Source: Laspinema palackyanum D2c (GTDB taxonomy: Bacteria > Cyanobacteriota > Cyanobacteriia > Cyanobacteriales > Laspinemataceae). Taken from it: a stretch of 64,000 nucleotides of DNA. The notes below the pieces were generated by a model. That model had not been told where the DNA came from, ran no database searches, and worked only from the letters and a program-made list of their open reading frames with translations. Positions 17,661 to 27,167 of the stretch are shown piece after piece. The number at the start of each line of letters is the position of its first letter. The first letter of the stretch is position 1. The DNA is taken from assembly GCF_025370875.1 (NCBI RefSeq), contig NZ_JAMXFD010000022.1:20058-84057 (forward strand). The letters run 5' to 3'. The position numbers and the translations under genes are program-made.

Positions 17661-19961
17661 ATGGCCTTAATTGATCAGGTTAAACAAGTCTGCGATCGCC
17701 TCGTGAACCACGGATGGCGAGAATTACTATTACAGCATGGGTTGGATATCACAGCGGCAAACCTGACAGCGGAATTGGGGAAAATCCTCCCGAACATCAA
17801 CCGCAATCTTCCAGGATTTACGGATTTTGCTGATGAAGGGAATCGGGCGATCGCACCGGGGTCTCCTGCCCGCAGTTTACTCTATCATGCCTTAGCTGCG
17901 ACGACAGTCGTTATCGGGGCTGAGGGCAATGAATTAACCGCCTTTCCTACCCTGGCTGAGATTGAGGCGGTGGAAAACTACGTCTATGGCGTCAAACCCC
18001 CCTCGTTGGCGGAATTACGGGTTAAGGCGAATTATGCACCCTTGGCGATCGCCGTCTTTGCCTCCGAATACCGTCCCGCCTCGGACACCCCCCACCAGAA
18101 ACACGCGGATTTGTGCTTTTCCCGGACTGGGGTCGCCCGAGTGGGAACCTCTGAAGCCCTGTATGACGGCAAACATCGCGGGTTTTTACCCTTTGTAGAA
18201 GGGGACTCCCAAGCGATGCGGGTAATTCCAGCCCAGTATAGTGCTTATGTTGCCGTCATCCGTCGAGGCGATCGCCCCGGATATAAACCGATGCGGGTGC
18301 GCGATGGAGACGATCGCAGGTTATTCTGGTTTCCCTTACACAAACTATTTAGCGGCAATGAATGTATCCGTGATTTTAATTTAACCCTCAACCTAGAAGC
18401 TACTCATATCAACGAAAAACTTCGTCGCATCCATCTCCAACTGCAAAACCAAGGGTATGACACCGGCTGGAGTGAACCGGATATTAGCAATCCGCCCTTT
18501 ATCTTTACCGAAGGCATCGCCGAATTCTCACAAAATCCCGATGATGGCATGGGAACCCTCACCCCCATTGTCCATCCCCTTCTCGTCGAAGCAGCAGAAT
18601 ATCAAGGCAAACCTCTCACTTATCAAGTTCCTGCCAACTATGGTTTAACCCTCTCTTCCAGCTTGCTGATTCCCTCAGACAACGAAGCGCGACGCGCCCC
18701 GGAATATGTCCACGCCCGTCACCAAGTCTTACCCAACGGGGCCATCACTGACCTGAATGAACGCCCGGATGTTGCTAGTATAGTAGCCCAAGGCGGATAC
18801 AATGCCTTACATTACCTCGATTTTACTGCCGATGGCTGGATCGAAGCCCTCTGTCCCGAATTAGCGATTCAAATCCCCCGACGGGTTCCCGCTTATTCCC
18901 TGGTAAGCGCCCCAGATTACTTCCCCACCTGCGATCAAAGGCATCTGATGGATTGGTGGGAACAATCGGTGCCAGAAGCTGTGAGAAACAGCATTTGGCG
19001 AATTCCTCCCGAAACCTTAGCCGATGAGCGAATGCCGCCCAATTTGGCCTTAACTGAAGCCGATTTTCGCCCGGAAGATACTACGGTAACGGCGATCGTC
19101 TCCTTACCCGGAGAACCCTTTGTCAAACAGCGTCCCCTCGACCGTTTCATCCTGAATCGCCAATCCTACCTCCCGGATGCGGCTGCGGGAATCTATGCGC
19201 CGGGATGGGATGTGAGCTTTGATCGCACACCAGAAGGCTTGGATTTCCTAGCTGCTTATGGTCTGGGCAGTCCCTTCCCCGAAGATTCTAAACTTTGTGC
19301 CGCACTTAGTGCGTTTTGGCCTGCGGTCTCACCTGACTCCGCCCGCACCTTTGAACCGATGCCAAGTTGGCCAACTGTCAGCCCTCTGACTGATGCGGAA
19401 ATCGGGCAAACTGGGGACTTGCCTTGGGATGGGGTTCCGGGACCGCGCCTGGTGCAATTGAGCGATCGCCAGGTGGTGGAATATGAGGCGATCGATCATG
19501 TCGATTACGTCACCAATGCCTTACAGGGTAAATTCACCTTAGCCCTAACGGGAAAAGTTGATGTGCGAGAATACGAGGCGAGAGTGCTAACAATGGCTTA
19601 TGTCTATCACGCTTTAGGCATTGAAGAGGAAAAATACTTTCCTCCCGGACAGTCCGAGGCACAAGACGCTGAGGCATTTGGCCGAATTGTCAATGAAAAA
19701 TCCAAATGGGGTGTTCTCTCCTTCCGAGAAGTTACCCCAACGGAGACAGAACTACTAGAGGCGCAAACCCAAACAGGTCAACGCTTACGGGGAAAAACCT
19801 ATCGGTTTGAAATGTATCGGCATGGCAATATCACCACTCCGGAAGATGTGCGAAAACGCTGGGTGGAAATCCGCGAACGGGTTACCCTGTTTGTCGATGG
19901 ACTGCGGGTGTTGATGAAACGGGATTCTGGAGTCTGGGAATCGAAAAATGTGCGAGGTTGA
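17661..19961 (+). CDS. LodA/GoxA-like candidate quinoprotein oxidase
   Basis: 766 residues with no signal peptide. The segment TGVARVGTSEALYDGKHRG (156-174) resembles the IGIARVGNS opening of LodA/GoxA amine oxidases. A later block, SKLCAALSAFWPAVSPDSART (543-563), contains a conserved-looking Cys546 and Trp553, with further Trp at 570 and 589. In LodA and GoxA a Cys and a Trp are cross-linked to form the cysteine tryptophylquinone cofactor, and a flavoprotein encoded next door modifies the Trp. That partner type follows here with a 14-base overlap. The enzyme would oxidise an amine or amino acid with oxygen, giving peroxide. The about 150 residues ahead of the LodA-like start are extra. Which Cys/Trp pair would be used cannot be decided from sequence alone, and a non-enzymatic role is possible. 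Confidence 0.5.
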   Translation: MALIDQVKQVCDRLVNHGWRELLLQHGLDITAANLTAELGKILPNINRNLPGFTDFADEGNRAIAPGSPARSLLYHALAATTVVIGAEGNELTAFPTLAEIEAVENYVYGVKPPSLAELRVKANYAPLAIAVFASEYRPASDTPHQKHADLCFSRTGVARVGTSEALYDGKHRGFLPFVEGDSQAMRVIPAQYSAYVAVIRRGDRPGYKPMRVRDGDDRRLFWFPLHKLFSGNECIRDFNLTLNLEATHINEKLRRIHLQLQNQGYDTGWSEPDISNPPFIFTEGIAEFSQNPDDGMGTLTPIVHPLLVEAAEYQGKPLTYQVPANYGLTLSSSLLIPSDNEARRAPEYVHARHQVLPNGAITDLNERPDVASIVAQGGYNALHYLDFTADGWIEALCPELAIQIPRRVPAYSLVSAPDYFPTCDQRHLMDWWEQSVPEAVRNSIWRIPPETLADERMPPNLALTEADFRPEDTTVTAIVSLPGEPFVKQRPLDRFILNRQSYLPDAAAGIYAPGWDVSFDRTPEGLDFLAAYGLGSPFPEDSKLCAALSAFWPAVSPDSARTFEPMPSWPTVSPLTDAEIGQTGDLPWDGVPGPRLVQLSDRQVVEYEAIDHVDYVTNALQGKFTLALTGKVDVREYEARVLTMAYVYHALGIEEEKYFPPGQSEAQDAEAFGRIVNEKSKWGVLSFREVTPTETELLEAQTQTGQRLRGKTYRFEMYRHGNITTPEDVRKRWVEIRERVTLFVDGLRVLMKRDSGVWESKNVRG

Positions 19962-20973
19962 CGTGGCGATCGCCGGGAGTGGTCCGGGAGGAACTGCTGC
20001 CGCCATTGCCTTGGCACAGCAAGGGTTCCGAGTGGCGATCGCTGAAGCGGAACCCTTCCCTCGCCCTCATCCGGGGGAAACCCTCCACCCCGGCATCGAA
20101 CCCCTGTTACAGCAGTTAGGAGTCGGCAATCGCCTCTTACCTGCCGGATTCCTGCGTCATCCCGGAAACTGGATACAATGGGAGGGCAGTCGCCGGTTTG
20201 AACCCTTCGGGTCCGATGAAACCGGCCCTTGGCAAGGGTTTCAGGCATGGCGGGCGGATTTTGATACAATCTTGCGCGATCGGGCGGTGGAATTAGGTGT
20301 CGAAGTCCACCAACCCTGCCGCGCCTTATATCCCATTGTCAGCGAAAACCGAGTAATAGGAATCGCCACCAACCAAGGTGAAATCAAGGCAAAATTTGCA
20401 GTCGATGCCACCGGCAGCAGACAGTGGTTAGCCAAACAATTAAAGTTAGCAATTCACCCATTTTCTCCCCCCTTAATCGCCCATTATGGCTATGTCCAAG
20501 GAGACTGTCCCATCCGAGATCATGCACCGGCGATCGTAGCGAGGGAAGGGGGATGGATTTGGACCGCCAAAGTCCGTCCCCAACTCTACCAATGGACCCG
20601 CCTTAATTTGGACAACAAACCCCTAGAAAAAAACTGGCAACCCGCCGAATTCCAAACCCTAAAACCCTGGGGAAAACCCGCCGTTGCGGATGTCACCTGG
20701 AGACAAGTTTCTCCCCCCGCCGGACCCGGTTATTTTCTAGTCGGAGATGCCGCCACGGTTTTGGATCCAGCCTCCTCTCATGGCGTCCTCAAAGCAATCA
20801 TGTCCGGCATGATGGTCGCCCATTTGATTACCAACCTCTTGAATGGGAAAGCCTTTGAGAGTCAAGTTATGGCAGGGTACAGTCAGTGGATGGAGAATTG
20901 GTTTCAGAAAGATATCGAAACGTTAAGAAACCTTTACGCCTTACTGCCGAATGCCCCAGATTGGGTAAAATAA
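19948..20973 (+). CDS. LodB/QhpG-like FAD-dependent monooxygenase
   Basis: A 341-residue group A flavoprotein. The N-terminal dinucleotide fold has GSGPGG at 10-15, followed by E-x-E at the end of strand 2. The GETLHPG segment lies near residue 47. The FAD-pyrophosphate motif GDAATVLDPASSHGV is near 265. This layout matches the halogenase-like branch that includes LodB, GoxB and QhpG, which hydroxylate a protein Trp during quinone-cofactor formation. The ATG lies inside the end of the LodA-like gene (14-base overlap), so the two are co-translated, which supports a maturation role. Alternative: an independent small-molecule hydroxylase. Confidence 0.75.
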   Translation: MCEVDVAIAGSGPGGTAAAIALAQQGFRVAIAEAEPFPRPHPGETLHPGIEPLLQQLGVGNRLLPAGFLRHPGNWIQWEGSRRFEPFGSDETGPWQGFQAWRADFDTILRDRAVELGVEVHQPCRALYPIVSENRVIGIATNQGEIKAKFAVDATGSRQWLAKQLKLAIHPFSPPLIAHYGYVQGDCPIRDHAPAIVAREGGWIWTAKVRPQLYQWTRLNLDNKPLEKNWQPAEFQTLKPWGKPAVADVTWRQVSPPAGPGYFLVGDAATVLDPASSHGVLKAIMSGMMVAHLITNLLNGKAFESQVMAGYSQWMENWFQKDIETLRNLYALLPNAPDWVK

Positions 20974-21033
20974 TAGGGGAAAATACAGCCCTGTTTTATT
21001 CTGACAAGATTGATTAGAGGAGTGTAAGATTCA

Positions 21034-21471
21034 ATGACTATCACCAACCATTTTATCGACATTGAAACCGAATCAGGAATCAGCATTCATAACCTGACTC
21101 CCTACATCAAAGACTTGCTAGAGGCAAATCCGGTTAAAAATGGTTATGTTTTGGTCTTTGCAAGACATACCACCACCGCTTTATTTATTAACGAATACGA
21201 AGAAAGATTGCTGGATGATATCAAGGTCTATCTGGAAAAATTAGCCCCTCCTGATGCCAAATATCTCCATAACGATTTGCATCTGCGCGTCGTCCCTCCT
21301 GATGAACCCATCAACGGACATTCCCATCTGATGGCAATCACCCTCAACAATAGCGAATACATTCCCATCGTTGAGGAAAATTTAGCCTTGGGGACTTGGC
21401 AATCAGTGATGTTAATTGATTTAGATGGGCCACGAAAACGCAATCTGCTGATTCAAATTTGCGGGGAATGA
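21034..21471 (+). CDS. YjbQ/UPF0047 family protein
   Basis: 145 residues, typical for the family, covering it end to end: FARHTTTALFINEYEERLLDD, then HLRVVPPDEPINGHSHLMA, and the LGTWQSVMLIDLDGPRKR ending. The conserved His, Glu and Arg residues of the putative active site are all present. Family members show weak thiamine-phosphate-synthase-like activity in vitro; the physiological role is unsettled. A GAGGAG ribosome site stands upstream of ATG 21034. It begins 60 bases after the flavoprotein gene on the same strand, so it may ride on that transcript without sharing function. Confidence 0.93.
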   Translation: MTITNHFIDIETESGISIHNLTPYIKDLLEANPVKNGYVLVFARHTTTALFINEYEERLLDDIKVYLEKLAPPDAKYLHNDLHLRVVPPDEPINGHSHLMAITLNNSEYIPIVEENLALGTWQSVMLIDLDGPRKRNLLIQICGE

Positions 21472-21969
21472 GGGGGTTCCCCAAAAGGCAGGCTTCCTCC
21501 CGGGGATCTAAACTGATGGAAACTCTATAAAAATCATCATAAAACCCGAGGTTTTCTATAGAATCCAGAAACCATTTCCGCCACCAATCCCGTCAGTCAC
21601 CGTTCCTGAAAAGGGCATATAGACTAGGAAAACCCGCAGACCCTGACGGGGTTATTCATAGCACAGAACCAAGACTAATATGCTGCCACCATTAGCAATG
21701 GTAAGTTTTTCATCTTTGACGAAAAACTTACCATCCTCCCGATCGCACCGACAATCATCGTGGGAATTACCGTCCCCAGTAGTGCTTTAACATCTTTAGC
21801 AAACTGGCGCTATTTGGCTTGGAGTTGGGCTTGACTTAGGGTCGGCTTTTTCGGCTTTCGCTTGGACTTTTTTTCTAGGACTTCTTTTTTTTGGATTGGG
21901 TCTTAGATGCCTTTTCGCGATGATGTCTCCGGATCGATATGTAATCCAATCAACCCTCCATCGAATGTT
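21472..21969. other. Intergenic region with one strong hairpin
   Basis: 498 bases at a convergent junction. A perfect 12-bp inverted repeat, GGTAAGTTTTTC and its complement, lies at 21700-21711/21721-21732 with a 9-base loop. A T-rich tract around 21845-21900 follows. Short open stretches near 21735-21840 code for nothing I recognise and may be a decayed gene. Confidence 0.5.
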
Positions 21970-22719
21970 TTAATTTTCAAGTCTGGCCAGACCAAACTCT
22001 TCACAAATTTCTGGCGTTAACTTCCGACGAGTAAAAACATTAAATTTTAATTTTTTTTCATTTCTCGATAGATTTTCGCTGGTGCCAATGATGTAAACAG
22101 CACCCGGAAATGGAAGAGGCTTAATCGGGTGATTTCTTTCTGCCATTACATTTTTGACTTTTTCATGAGCTATATAAAATTTATAGTATCCGTAGCCTCT
22201 GTTATATTCCGGATTTTCAGGCAAACCAATAAGGTCATAACGAAGCACATTACAACTTCCTGACATTCGATAAAAATTCCAGGGCTTTAGATAAATAACA
22301 GAATCATTGTTTAAATACTTATATCCTTGATTGATATACCACCCATTAGCGGAAAAATTGTTTTTGACAAATTGAGCCAGATTTTTGCTCACGCAGTCAT
22401 CCGCATCCACAATCATGATATGGGATGGAGAAAATTCTTTGGCTGCAATCAATCCAGCCAAAATTTTTCGACCTTTATCCGTCCGGGCTTGTGCCATATG
22501 GCTCGGTTGGTTGCTGGGGTAAGGGAAATCTACTTCAAGGTAGTTAATCTTAGGATGTGAAAAATTAATGGTGGGTCGTTGGTTACAAACAACAATTACT
22601 TGAAAATCAGAGCAAGTTTGATTACAAATCGAACGAGCAGTTCTTTCAAATAGCAGGCAAACTTTTTCCCATGAAGCCGATTTTTCCTGGCTTTTAAGCG
22701 GAACTACAAAAACAAGCAT
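21970..22719 (-). CDS. Family 2-like glycosyltransferase
   Basis: 249 residues with a GT-A look. The N-terminal strand MLVFVVPLKS is followed by a helix and ARSICNQTCSDFQVIVVCNQRP, the usual start of a GT2 domain. The metal/nucleotide-sugar motif is IMIVDADDCVS (DADD) near residue 105. There is no membrane segment. It would move a sugar from a nucleotide-sugar donor onto a polysaccharide or glycan; the acceptor is unknown. The gene stands alone between intergenic stretches and is A+T-richer than its surroundings, suggesting acquisition or weak constraint. Confidence 0.75.
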   Translation of the reverse strand: MLVFVVPLKSQEKSASWEKVCLLFERTARSICNQTCSDFQVIVVCNQRPTINFSHPKINYLEVDFPYPSNQPSHMAQARTDKGRKILAGLIAAKEFSPSHIMIVDADDCVSKNLAQFVKNNFSANGWYINQGYKYLNNDSVIYLKPWNFYRMSGSCNVLRYDLIGLPENPEYNRGYGYYKFYIAHEKVKNVMAERNHPIKPLPFPGAVYIIGTSENLSRNEKKLKFNVFTRRKLTPEICEEFGLARLEN

Positions 22720-23259
22720 AATTGTTTACACTCCAAATTTTTGGTTCTAATTATAGTAGCACCCCGGTCAGGGCTACTCAGGTTGGGCAGCCCTGTTATA
22801 GCGATTCGCCGACTCATCAGATACGGACATTTAGACGAGTCAGAAAAGCGATCGCAATAGCCTGTAAGCGTTTCACGTCAGCCAGTGTGGAACTCCCTTA
22901 CATTGAGCTTTCCTAGGAGATGGCGAAGCTTGATGCTCTCCCCGACAAAATTGTACGCGAACAACTTGGCTAACCGCTATGTTACCATAATTATGGGAGA
23001 TGAGGCAATTAAATAGATTTCTTGCAAAATTCTAAAAAGCACACTTTCTTCAGGGGGGGGTTGGACTGTCGGGGTTCTCATCTGACAGGGCGCAACAGTT
23101 GAGGATAGGTGCGGAAACTCTCATCTACAAGTTGGTTTAGGGATTTTGGCGTGGGTGGGTTATGTGGCGGTGACTCCAGAATTGGGGGTCAAAATTAACC
23201 CAAAAGTGGCGATCGCCACTGGATTTGGGTATCATAAGCTAGACTCTGCGAGAAAACCT
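22720..23259. other. Intergenic region upstream of gvpV
   Basis: 540 bases. The half near the glycosyltransferase gene contains broken-looking coding-like sequence (22790-22980), possibly an insertion-sequence remnant, but no family could be named. A G8 run lies near 23050. An open frame from ATG 23146 runs into gvpV, but its first 38 codons do not resemble gas vesicle proteins. Confidence 0.45.
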
Positions 23260-23631
23260 ATGCCTAGAATTAAACCGCCCTCCTCAATGCCGCCGAAAAT
23301 TAGTTCCACTCCTCGCAGAAACTGTGAGGCAGGGGAACAAGTTGAACTCTATAAAATGATGACGAAGCGACAGCGGATTCACCATGAGATTCAGATGATG
23401 AAACAGCGGATGGAGTTGTTGAATTCTCAGTTAAGTCTATTGGATAGTCAAATTGAAGCGAAGGAAAAGACGATTCAGGAGGGGCGACAATCTTCTGATC
23501 AGGGGGGGGCGGCTTTTTCTGGAGAAATTAAGCCGATTCAGGACCGTTCAACTCAGTCTCACCCCCCCATTTGTGAACCGATTCCTCGGGGGAATTCTCA
23601 TTCGTTTAAAACGTTTCATCTGGAATATTAA
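23260..23631 (+). CDS. gvpV: Probable gas vesicle protein GvpV
   Basis: 123 residues. A basic, Pro-rich leader MPRIKPPSSMPPK is followed by a coiled coil (residues 27-70, LYKMMTKRQRIHHEIQMMKQ and onward) and a disordered tail. This fits the small coiled-coil GvpV proteins of cyanobacterial gvp clusters, an accessory assembly factor of unknown detail. The in-frame ATG at 23146 would add 38 unrelated residues, so 23260 is preferred. The gene converges on gvpG, with a hairpin between them. The assignment rests on position plus coiled-coil pattern, so the symbol is probable rather than certain. Confidence 0.65.
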   Translation: MPRIKPPSSMPPKISSTPRRNCEAGEQVELYKMMTKRQRIHHEIQMMKQRMELLNSQLSLLDSQIEAKEKTIQEGRQSSDQGGAAFSGEIKPIQDRSTQSHPPICEPIPRGNSHSFKTFHLEY

Positions 23632-23645
23632 AGTCAGGCTGAAAT

Positions 23646-23680
23646 GGGGGTGGAATATCCATCCCCCTTGTTCTATTTTT
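23646..23680 (+). terminator. Intrinsic terminator after gvpV
   Basis: GGGGGTGGA pairs with TCCATCCCCC (23646-23667, one bulge), followed by TTGTTCTATTTTT. It sits in the short gap between the converging gvpV and gvpG genes. Confidence 0.7.
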
Positions 23681-23701
23681 AACGTTTGTCAAGGGTTCGG
23701 G

Positions 23702-24019
23702 TTAATCGAGGACTGTGATGGAGAAAGAAGATAAACCATCCTCGCTGATGAACTCTTCGGATTCTATTTCTTCTTGTTGTTCCGCTTCCATTTCTTCTTC
23801 CATTGCTTGAATTTTGAGCAACAGTTCCTCTTCCTGAATTTCAAAGTCTTCTTCGGAAATGTCGCCCATGTCGAAGGCGAGTTGTAAGGCTAATAACTGT
23901 TTTTGGACATTTTGAATGTCATCGAGTTCGCTGGTTGCTCGTTCTAGGAGTTGTTCCCCTAACCAGACGATGCCGCCAAGGGGTCCGGAGATGGGAAAAG
24001 TTAACAATTCAAATAGCAT
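23702..24019 (-). CDS. gvpG: Gas vesicle protein GvpG
   Basis: 105 residues. It opens with the family signature MLFELLTFPISGPLGGIVWL, followed by GEQLLERA and a helical, very acidic C-terminus (the EEEMEAEQQEEIESEEF region). GvpG is a minor protein needed for gas vesicle assembly. The ATG at 24019 starts 4 bases after the gvpF stop, so it is translationally coupled. A longer in-frame start upstream (24100) lies inside gvpF and is rejected because the signature begins at 24019. Last gene of the gvpJ-K-F-G run. Confidence 0.93.
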   Translation of the reverse strand: MLFELLTFPISGPLGGIVWLGEQLLERATSELDDIQNVQKQLLALQLAFDMGDISEEDFEIQEEELLLKIQAMEEEMEAEQQEEIESEEFISEDGLSSFSITVLD

Positions 24020-24023
24020 AGGA

Positions 24024-24767
24024 TTATCCCTGTGATTCGAGTTGGGCAAAGGTATAAGGGGCGGTAAAGTTATTATACCGAATTCGCAGGCGATCGCCAA
24101 AGTTTTTATCGATCGCTTCTACTGCTTCACTAAACTCCAGTTCCCGGTCCCAAGGAATTAAATAAGCGGCATTATAAATCATCTCTTCAGTCATCGGGTC
24201 GCTTTCGATGACTTCTTCCGCTAAGGGATTTAATCCGGTTTGAAAGGCAGCAATCACCGCTTGTTTTCTAAACTTTAAGCTGCTTTCTATCATCTGACCG
24301 ATGTTGATGACTTCTTCCATGCTTAAAGCTTTTCCTAAACTGGCATCCCGTAGTTGTTTTAAACTGGGATTCTCTTCTAGTAACGCTTCGATTTCGTTTT
24401 GGCTCTCCCAAAATAGTTTGATGCTGACTTCCCTGCGTCCTTCCAATTTCTGAAACAGGGCTTCGAGCTTCCCCTGATAGGGAGCAATTAAGTCTCGGAT
24501 TACGGTGTCCCAGGTTTTAACGACCAACCCAAAGCGCAGGGGGAGTAAGGTGCGAAATCCAGCACTCATCGCCTCTTCTAAGACTTTTTCATGGCCTAAT
24601 AAATTGCGCCGGGAGGTGAGATATTTGGTTTGTTTGGCTTCGGAATAGAGGAAGTGGAATCCCTGAATGGTTTGGTTATGAACAGGTTGGCGATCTAGTC
24701 CAGCGATCGTCAAGGTGTCTGGCAGGGGATGGGGTAAAATTCCGTACAGATAAAACCCTAAACTCAT
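24024..24767 (-). CDS. gvpF: Gas vesicle protein GvpF/GvpL
   Basis: 247 residues, a normal length. The N-terminal domain starts FYLYGILPHPLP and contains AGFRTLLPLRFGLVV, the LPxRFG core of the GvpF/L family. The C-terminal part has the NAAYLIPWDRELEFSEAVE segment followed by GDRLRIRYNNFTAPYTFA, the end typical of the family. GvpF and GvpL bind GvpA and act in early assembly. The gene lies 32 bases after gvpK and 4 bases before gvpG in a compact operon. Confidence 0.94.
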   Translation of the reverse strand: MSLGFYLYGILPHPLPDTLTIAGLDRQPVHNQTIQGFHFLYSEAKQTKYLTSRRNLLGHEKVLEEAMSAGFRTLLPLRFGLVVKTWDTVIRDLIAPYQGKLEALFQKLEGRREVSIKLFWESQNEIEALLEENPSLKQLRDASLGKALSMEEVINIGQMIESSLKFRKQAVIAAFQTGLNPLAEEVIESDPMTEEMIYNAAYLIPWDRELEFSEAVEAIDKNFGDRLRIRYNNFTAPYTFAQLESQG

Positions 24768-24799
24768 GTTAAGTTATGGTCTAATTTATTGAACAACAT

Positions 24800-25279
24800 T
24801 TATAGCGGTTGAGAGGTTAGCACTAACCGAAGTTTTGCCTGAATTAAGTTCAGGTTAGCTACACCCAAATCCAGGTCACCTTGGACGACAATACCGACAT
24901 TTAAGAGGCGGTCTAGTAATTCTAAGATGGACGCTTCTTGACTGGGTTCGCCTGGATAATAGCTGCCCGGTTTAGGTAGGAGGGTTCCCACTTCTCCGAG
25001 GTCCAGGTTCAAATCATTGGGGTCAATCTCGAAGATATCGCACAATCGGAGGATTTCTGCTTCTAGTTTTTGCAAACTCTCGGCAGCAGCATCTAACTCG
25101 GTTTCATTGAGCACTTGGTCATCCATGCGACGAATCACTTGCGCTTCCATCAATTGCCGAATTAGTTCCACGAGGGTTAAGACGAGGGATGCTAACCCCG
25201 CTTTACTGTTAATAGCGCGACGAGTGGGGGTAATTTCGCTGAGTTGAGACGGGTTAGACGGGGTTTCAGCTAATGCCAT
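24800..25279 (-). CDS. gvpK: Gas vesicle protein GvpK
   Basis: 159 residues. The core, SKAGLASLVLTLVELIRQLMEAQVIRRM, is the GvpK hallmark; the following acidic helix and the end LLDRLLNVGIVVQGDLDLGVANLNLIQAKLRL-type segment resemble GvpA/J-like folds. GvpK is an essential minor assembly protein. It sits 33 bases downstream of gvpJ and 32 upstream of gvpF. The Ser/Thr-rich first 25 residues are variable in the family. Confidence 0.95.
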   Translation of the reverse strand: MALAETPSNPSQLSEITPTRRAINSKAGLASLVLTLVELIRQLMEAQVIRRMDDQVLNETELDAAAESLQKLEAEILRLCDIFEIDPNDLNLDLGEVGTLLPKPGSYYPGEPSQEASILELLDRLLNVGIVVQGDLDLGVANLNLIQAKLRLVLTSQPL

Positions 25280-25312
25280 GAGGGTGCGGTTTTCTTATAG
25301 GTTTGACCGGGT

Positions 25313-25720
25313 TTAAATCTCCCCAACGCTGCCGCTGGGTTCGGGGTTGGTTTCAGAGATTGAGGGACTGCTGGTGAGGGCTTTGAGCGATCGCATTTCG
25401 GCTTCTAAGACTTGCAGGCGATCGTGCAGTTGGCGGTTTTCTTCGATTAAATCTTGATTTTTACTGCTCAAATATGGGTCATTTTCCCACCAGTTGATTC
25501 CCATTTCTCGCGCTTTATCCACGGAAGCAATTAGTAAGCGAATTCGGATATGGAGTAGCTCAGTTGTGGCAACGGAAATGGAAATATCTCCGGCAATTAC
25601 TATTCCTTTATCTAAGACTCGTTCGAGGATATCGGCTAAAGTCGAGCCTTGGGTGGAGGTGGCAATGGTGCGATTTGAGTTGGATTGAGCGCTTGAAGGC
25701 TGTATCGGGTTAGAAGACAC
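25313..25720 (-). CDS. gvpJ: Gas vesicle protein GvpJ
   Basis: 135 residues. After a Ser/Thr/Gln-rich leader comes a GvpA-like core (LADILERVLDKGIVIAGDIS then LLHIRIRLLIASVDKA) and a longer charged coiled-coil tail, which separates GvpJ from the 72-residue GvpA. GvpJ is a minor, GvpA-related protein probably placed at shell caps or initiation complexes. The start is GTG 25720, with no strong ribosome site. It is the first gene of the minus-strand gvp operon and is divergent from gvpA. Confidence 0.93.
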   Translation of the reverse strand: MSSNPIQPSSAQSNSNRTIATSTQGSTLADILERVLDKGIVIAGDISISVATTELLHIRIRLLIASVDKAREMGINWWENDPYLSSKNQDLIEENRQLHDRLQVLEAEMRSLKALTSSPSISETNPEPSGSVGEI

Positions 25721-26905
25721 GATGAATTTAACTCAGTAAAGGGATTTAATTAGAGTTTTGCAGGGTTGGCTAGAGTTGGCTGCATTCAGCCCTTCCTCAA
25801 CAATTAGGTCGAAGCATCGGCAATTCCCGGGATGGGATTGATTGCGATCGCCCTAGCATCCAATCGATGAGAACAATCAGACTGAATGAATATCCTCTGC
25901 TATTTTTCCCTGTTTAAACTGCGATCGCCCACCTAAACCTCAGTTTTTTACGGTTTAAAGTGACCCCACTTTATTTAGATATTCTAACACGCCAATTTCC
26001 TTTAAACCGCTGCATCCTTGCTCTTTTTTCTTAAATCTTTCCTCTACCTGACTGCTAATGGTCATAGGTCTAACTATTATAAATCGAACTCCGTTGCTCT
26101 GCTCATATATTTTTATGAACAATCCTAAAGAAATATTGCAAAATCCCCGGTTTGCAGTATCGACTTCAGTCGTTACCCCCATTTCCCCGTAAGGAATCCA
26201 GCCATTTTCAAAATCCCAACGCTATCATCCCACTTCTCTTGACAAAACTCCCCAAACATGATTTAAAACTAAACCCTCGGATAGAGAAAAAGACTTAGAG
26301 AGAATTCCTAGACCCCTTCGGACGCCCAGACCCCTAAAAATCTCTCTTTAAAGTTTTGTTAAATTTGTAATTTCCTTGATAATGGAGGTGGCCGACTGAG
26401 GTACGATAACAACAAGCAGATTTCCTCAACAAATCCCCCATCGAATCAGGGTGTGGAACTCGCGGTAAACGGACGAGACGATTTTGCGATCGCCTCGAAC
26501 CAGAGCCCTTGAAAAACACCGTGATTCGGAAAGATAAAACTCAGAGGAATTCTGGACTAAATCAGCCTAAAATCGGTGGGGGTAATGAGTTGGAAGGGGG
26601 TGGAGTTCAGCAAAACGGCAAAACACCGAAAAAAGGAAGGGAGGGACTGTTGTTTCAGTTCGACTTGTACAGATAAAATCAAGGCGAACGGACCCTGTTT
26701 TTCATCTAATTTTAGGGGTTAAACCGCAGTAGGAGGGTTCCCTTTGAATCTGGCATCTTGAATGGGGCCGCAAGAGGGGGAGAGCACCATCACTGGCATA
26801 AAAACCAAGTATTTTTATGTTAAATGGACTCAATCAAGTCATTAATCCACCTGGATCACGGGGTGGGAAAGTCCAAGTCTTTATTTACACTCTGGAGCAA
26901 TCATC
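25721..26905. other. Long divergent control region between gvpJ and gvpA
   Basis: 1185 bases without a supported gene. A half copy of repeat family A (CGACTTCAGTCGTTAC) lies near 26160. A region at 26290-26350 contains AGAGAGA and TCTCTCT arms around GACCCC-type direct repeats. gvpA has a GGAG ribosome site about 10 bases before its ATG. The promoters for both gvp transcripts must be here, but no consensus -35/-10 pair was found. Short frames in the region look like chance. Confidence 0.55.
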
Positions 26906-27124
26906 ATGGCAGTTGAAAAAGTCAACTCATCTTCCAGTCTAGCCGAAGTCATCGATCGCATTTTAGATAAAGGCGTCGTGATCGATTTATGGGTGCGGGT
27001 ATCCCTGGTGGGAATCGAACTGCTGGCGATCGAAGCAAGAATTGTCATCGCCTCGGTAGAAACCTATCTGAAATATGCGGAAGCGGTAGGGCTGACTTCC
27101 CAAGCTGCTGTCCCTGCGGCTTAA
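26906..27124 (+). CDS. gvpA: Gas vesicle major shell protein GvpA
   Basis: 72 residues, the standard size. The sequence is the near-invariant Gvp[21 protein letters not shown], then [20 protein letters not shown] and the [11 protein letters not shown] end. It forms the ribbed gas-permeable wall of the vesicle. Only one copy is present in this window, whereas many cyanobacteria have two or more. A hairpin follows the gene, which in other gvp operons is thought to set the large excess of gvpA message over gvpC. Confidence 0.99.
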   Translation: MAVEKVNSSSSLAEVIDRILDKGVVIDLWVRVSLVGIELLAIEARIVIASVETYLKYAEAVGLTSQAAVPAA

Positions 27125-27167
27125 TCCATTGTAGTGGATCGAAAATAGCCAGTAACCGGACATTAAA

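Noticed and set aside
22790..22980. Possible insertion-sequence remnant before gvpV
   Set aside because: The sequence feels coding-derived but no motif could be assigned to any transposase family, so it was not called.
25955..26519. Two short frames in the gvpJ-gvpA gap
   Set aside because: Neither has a ribosome site or recognisable sequence, and one spans a family A half repeat.
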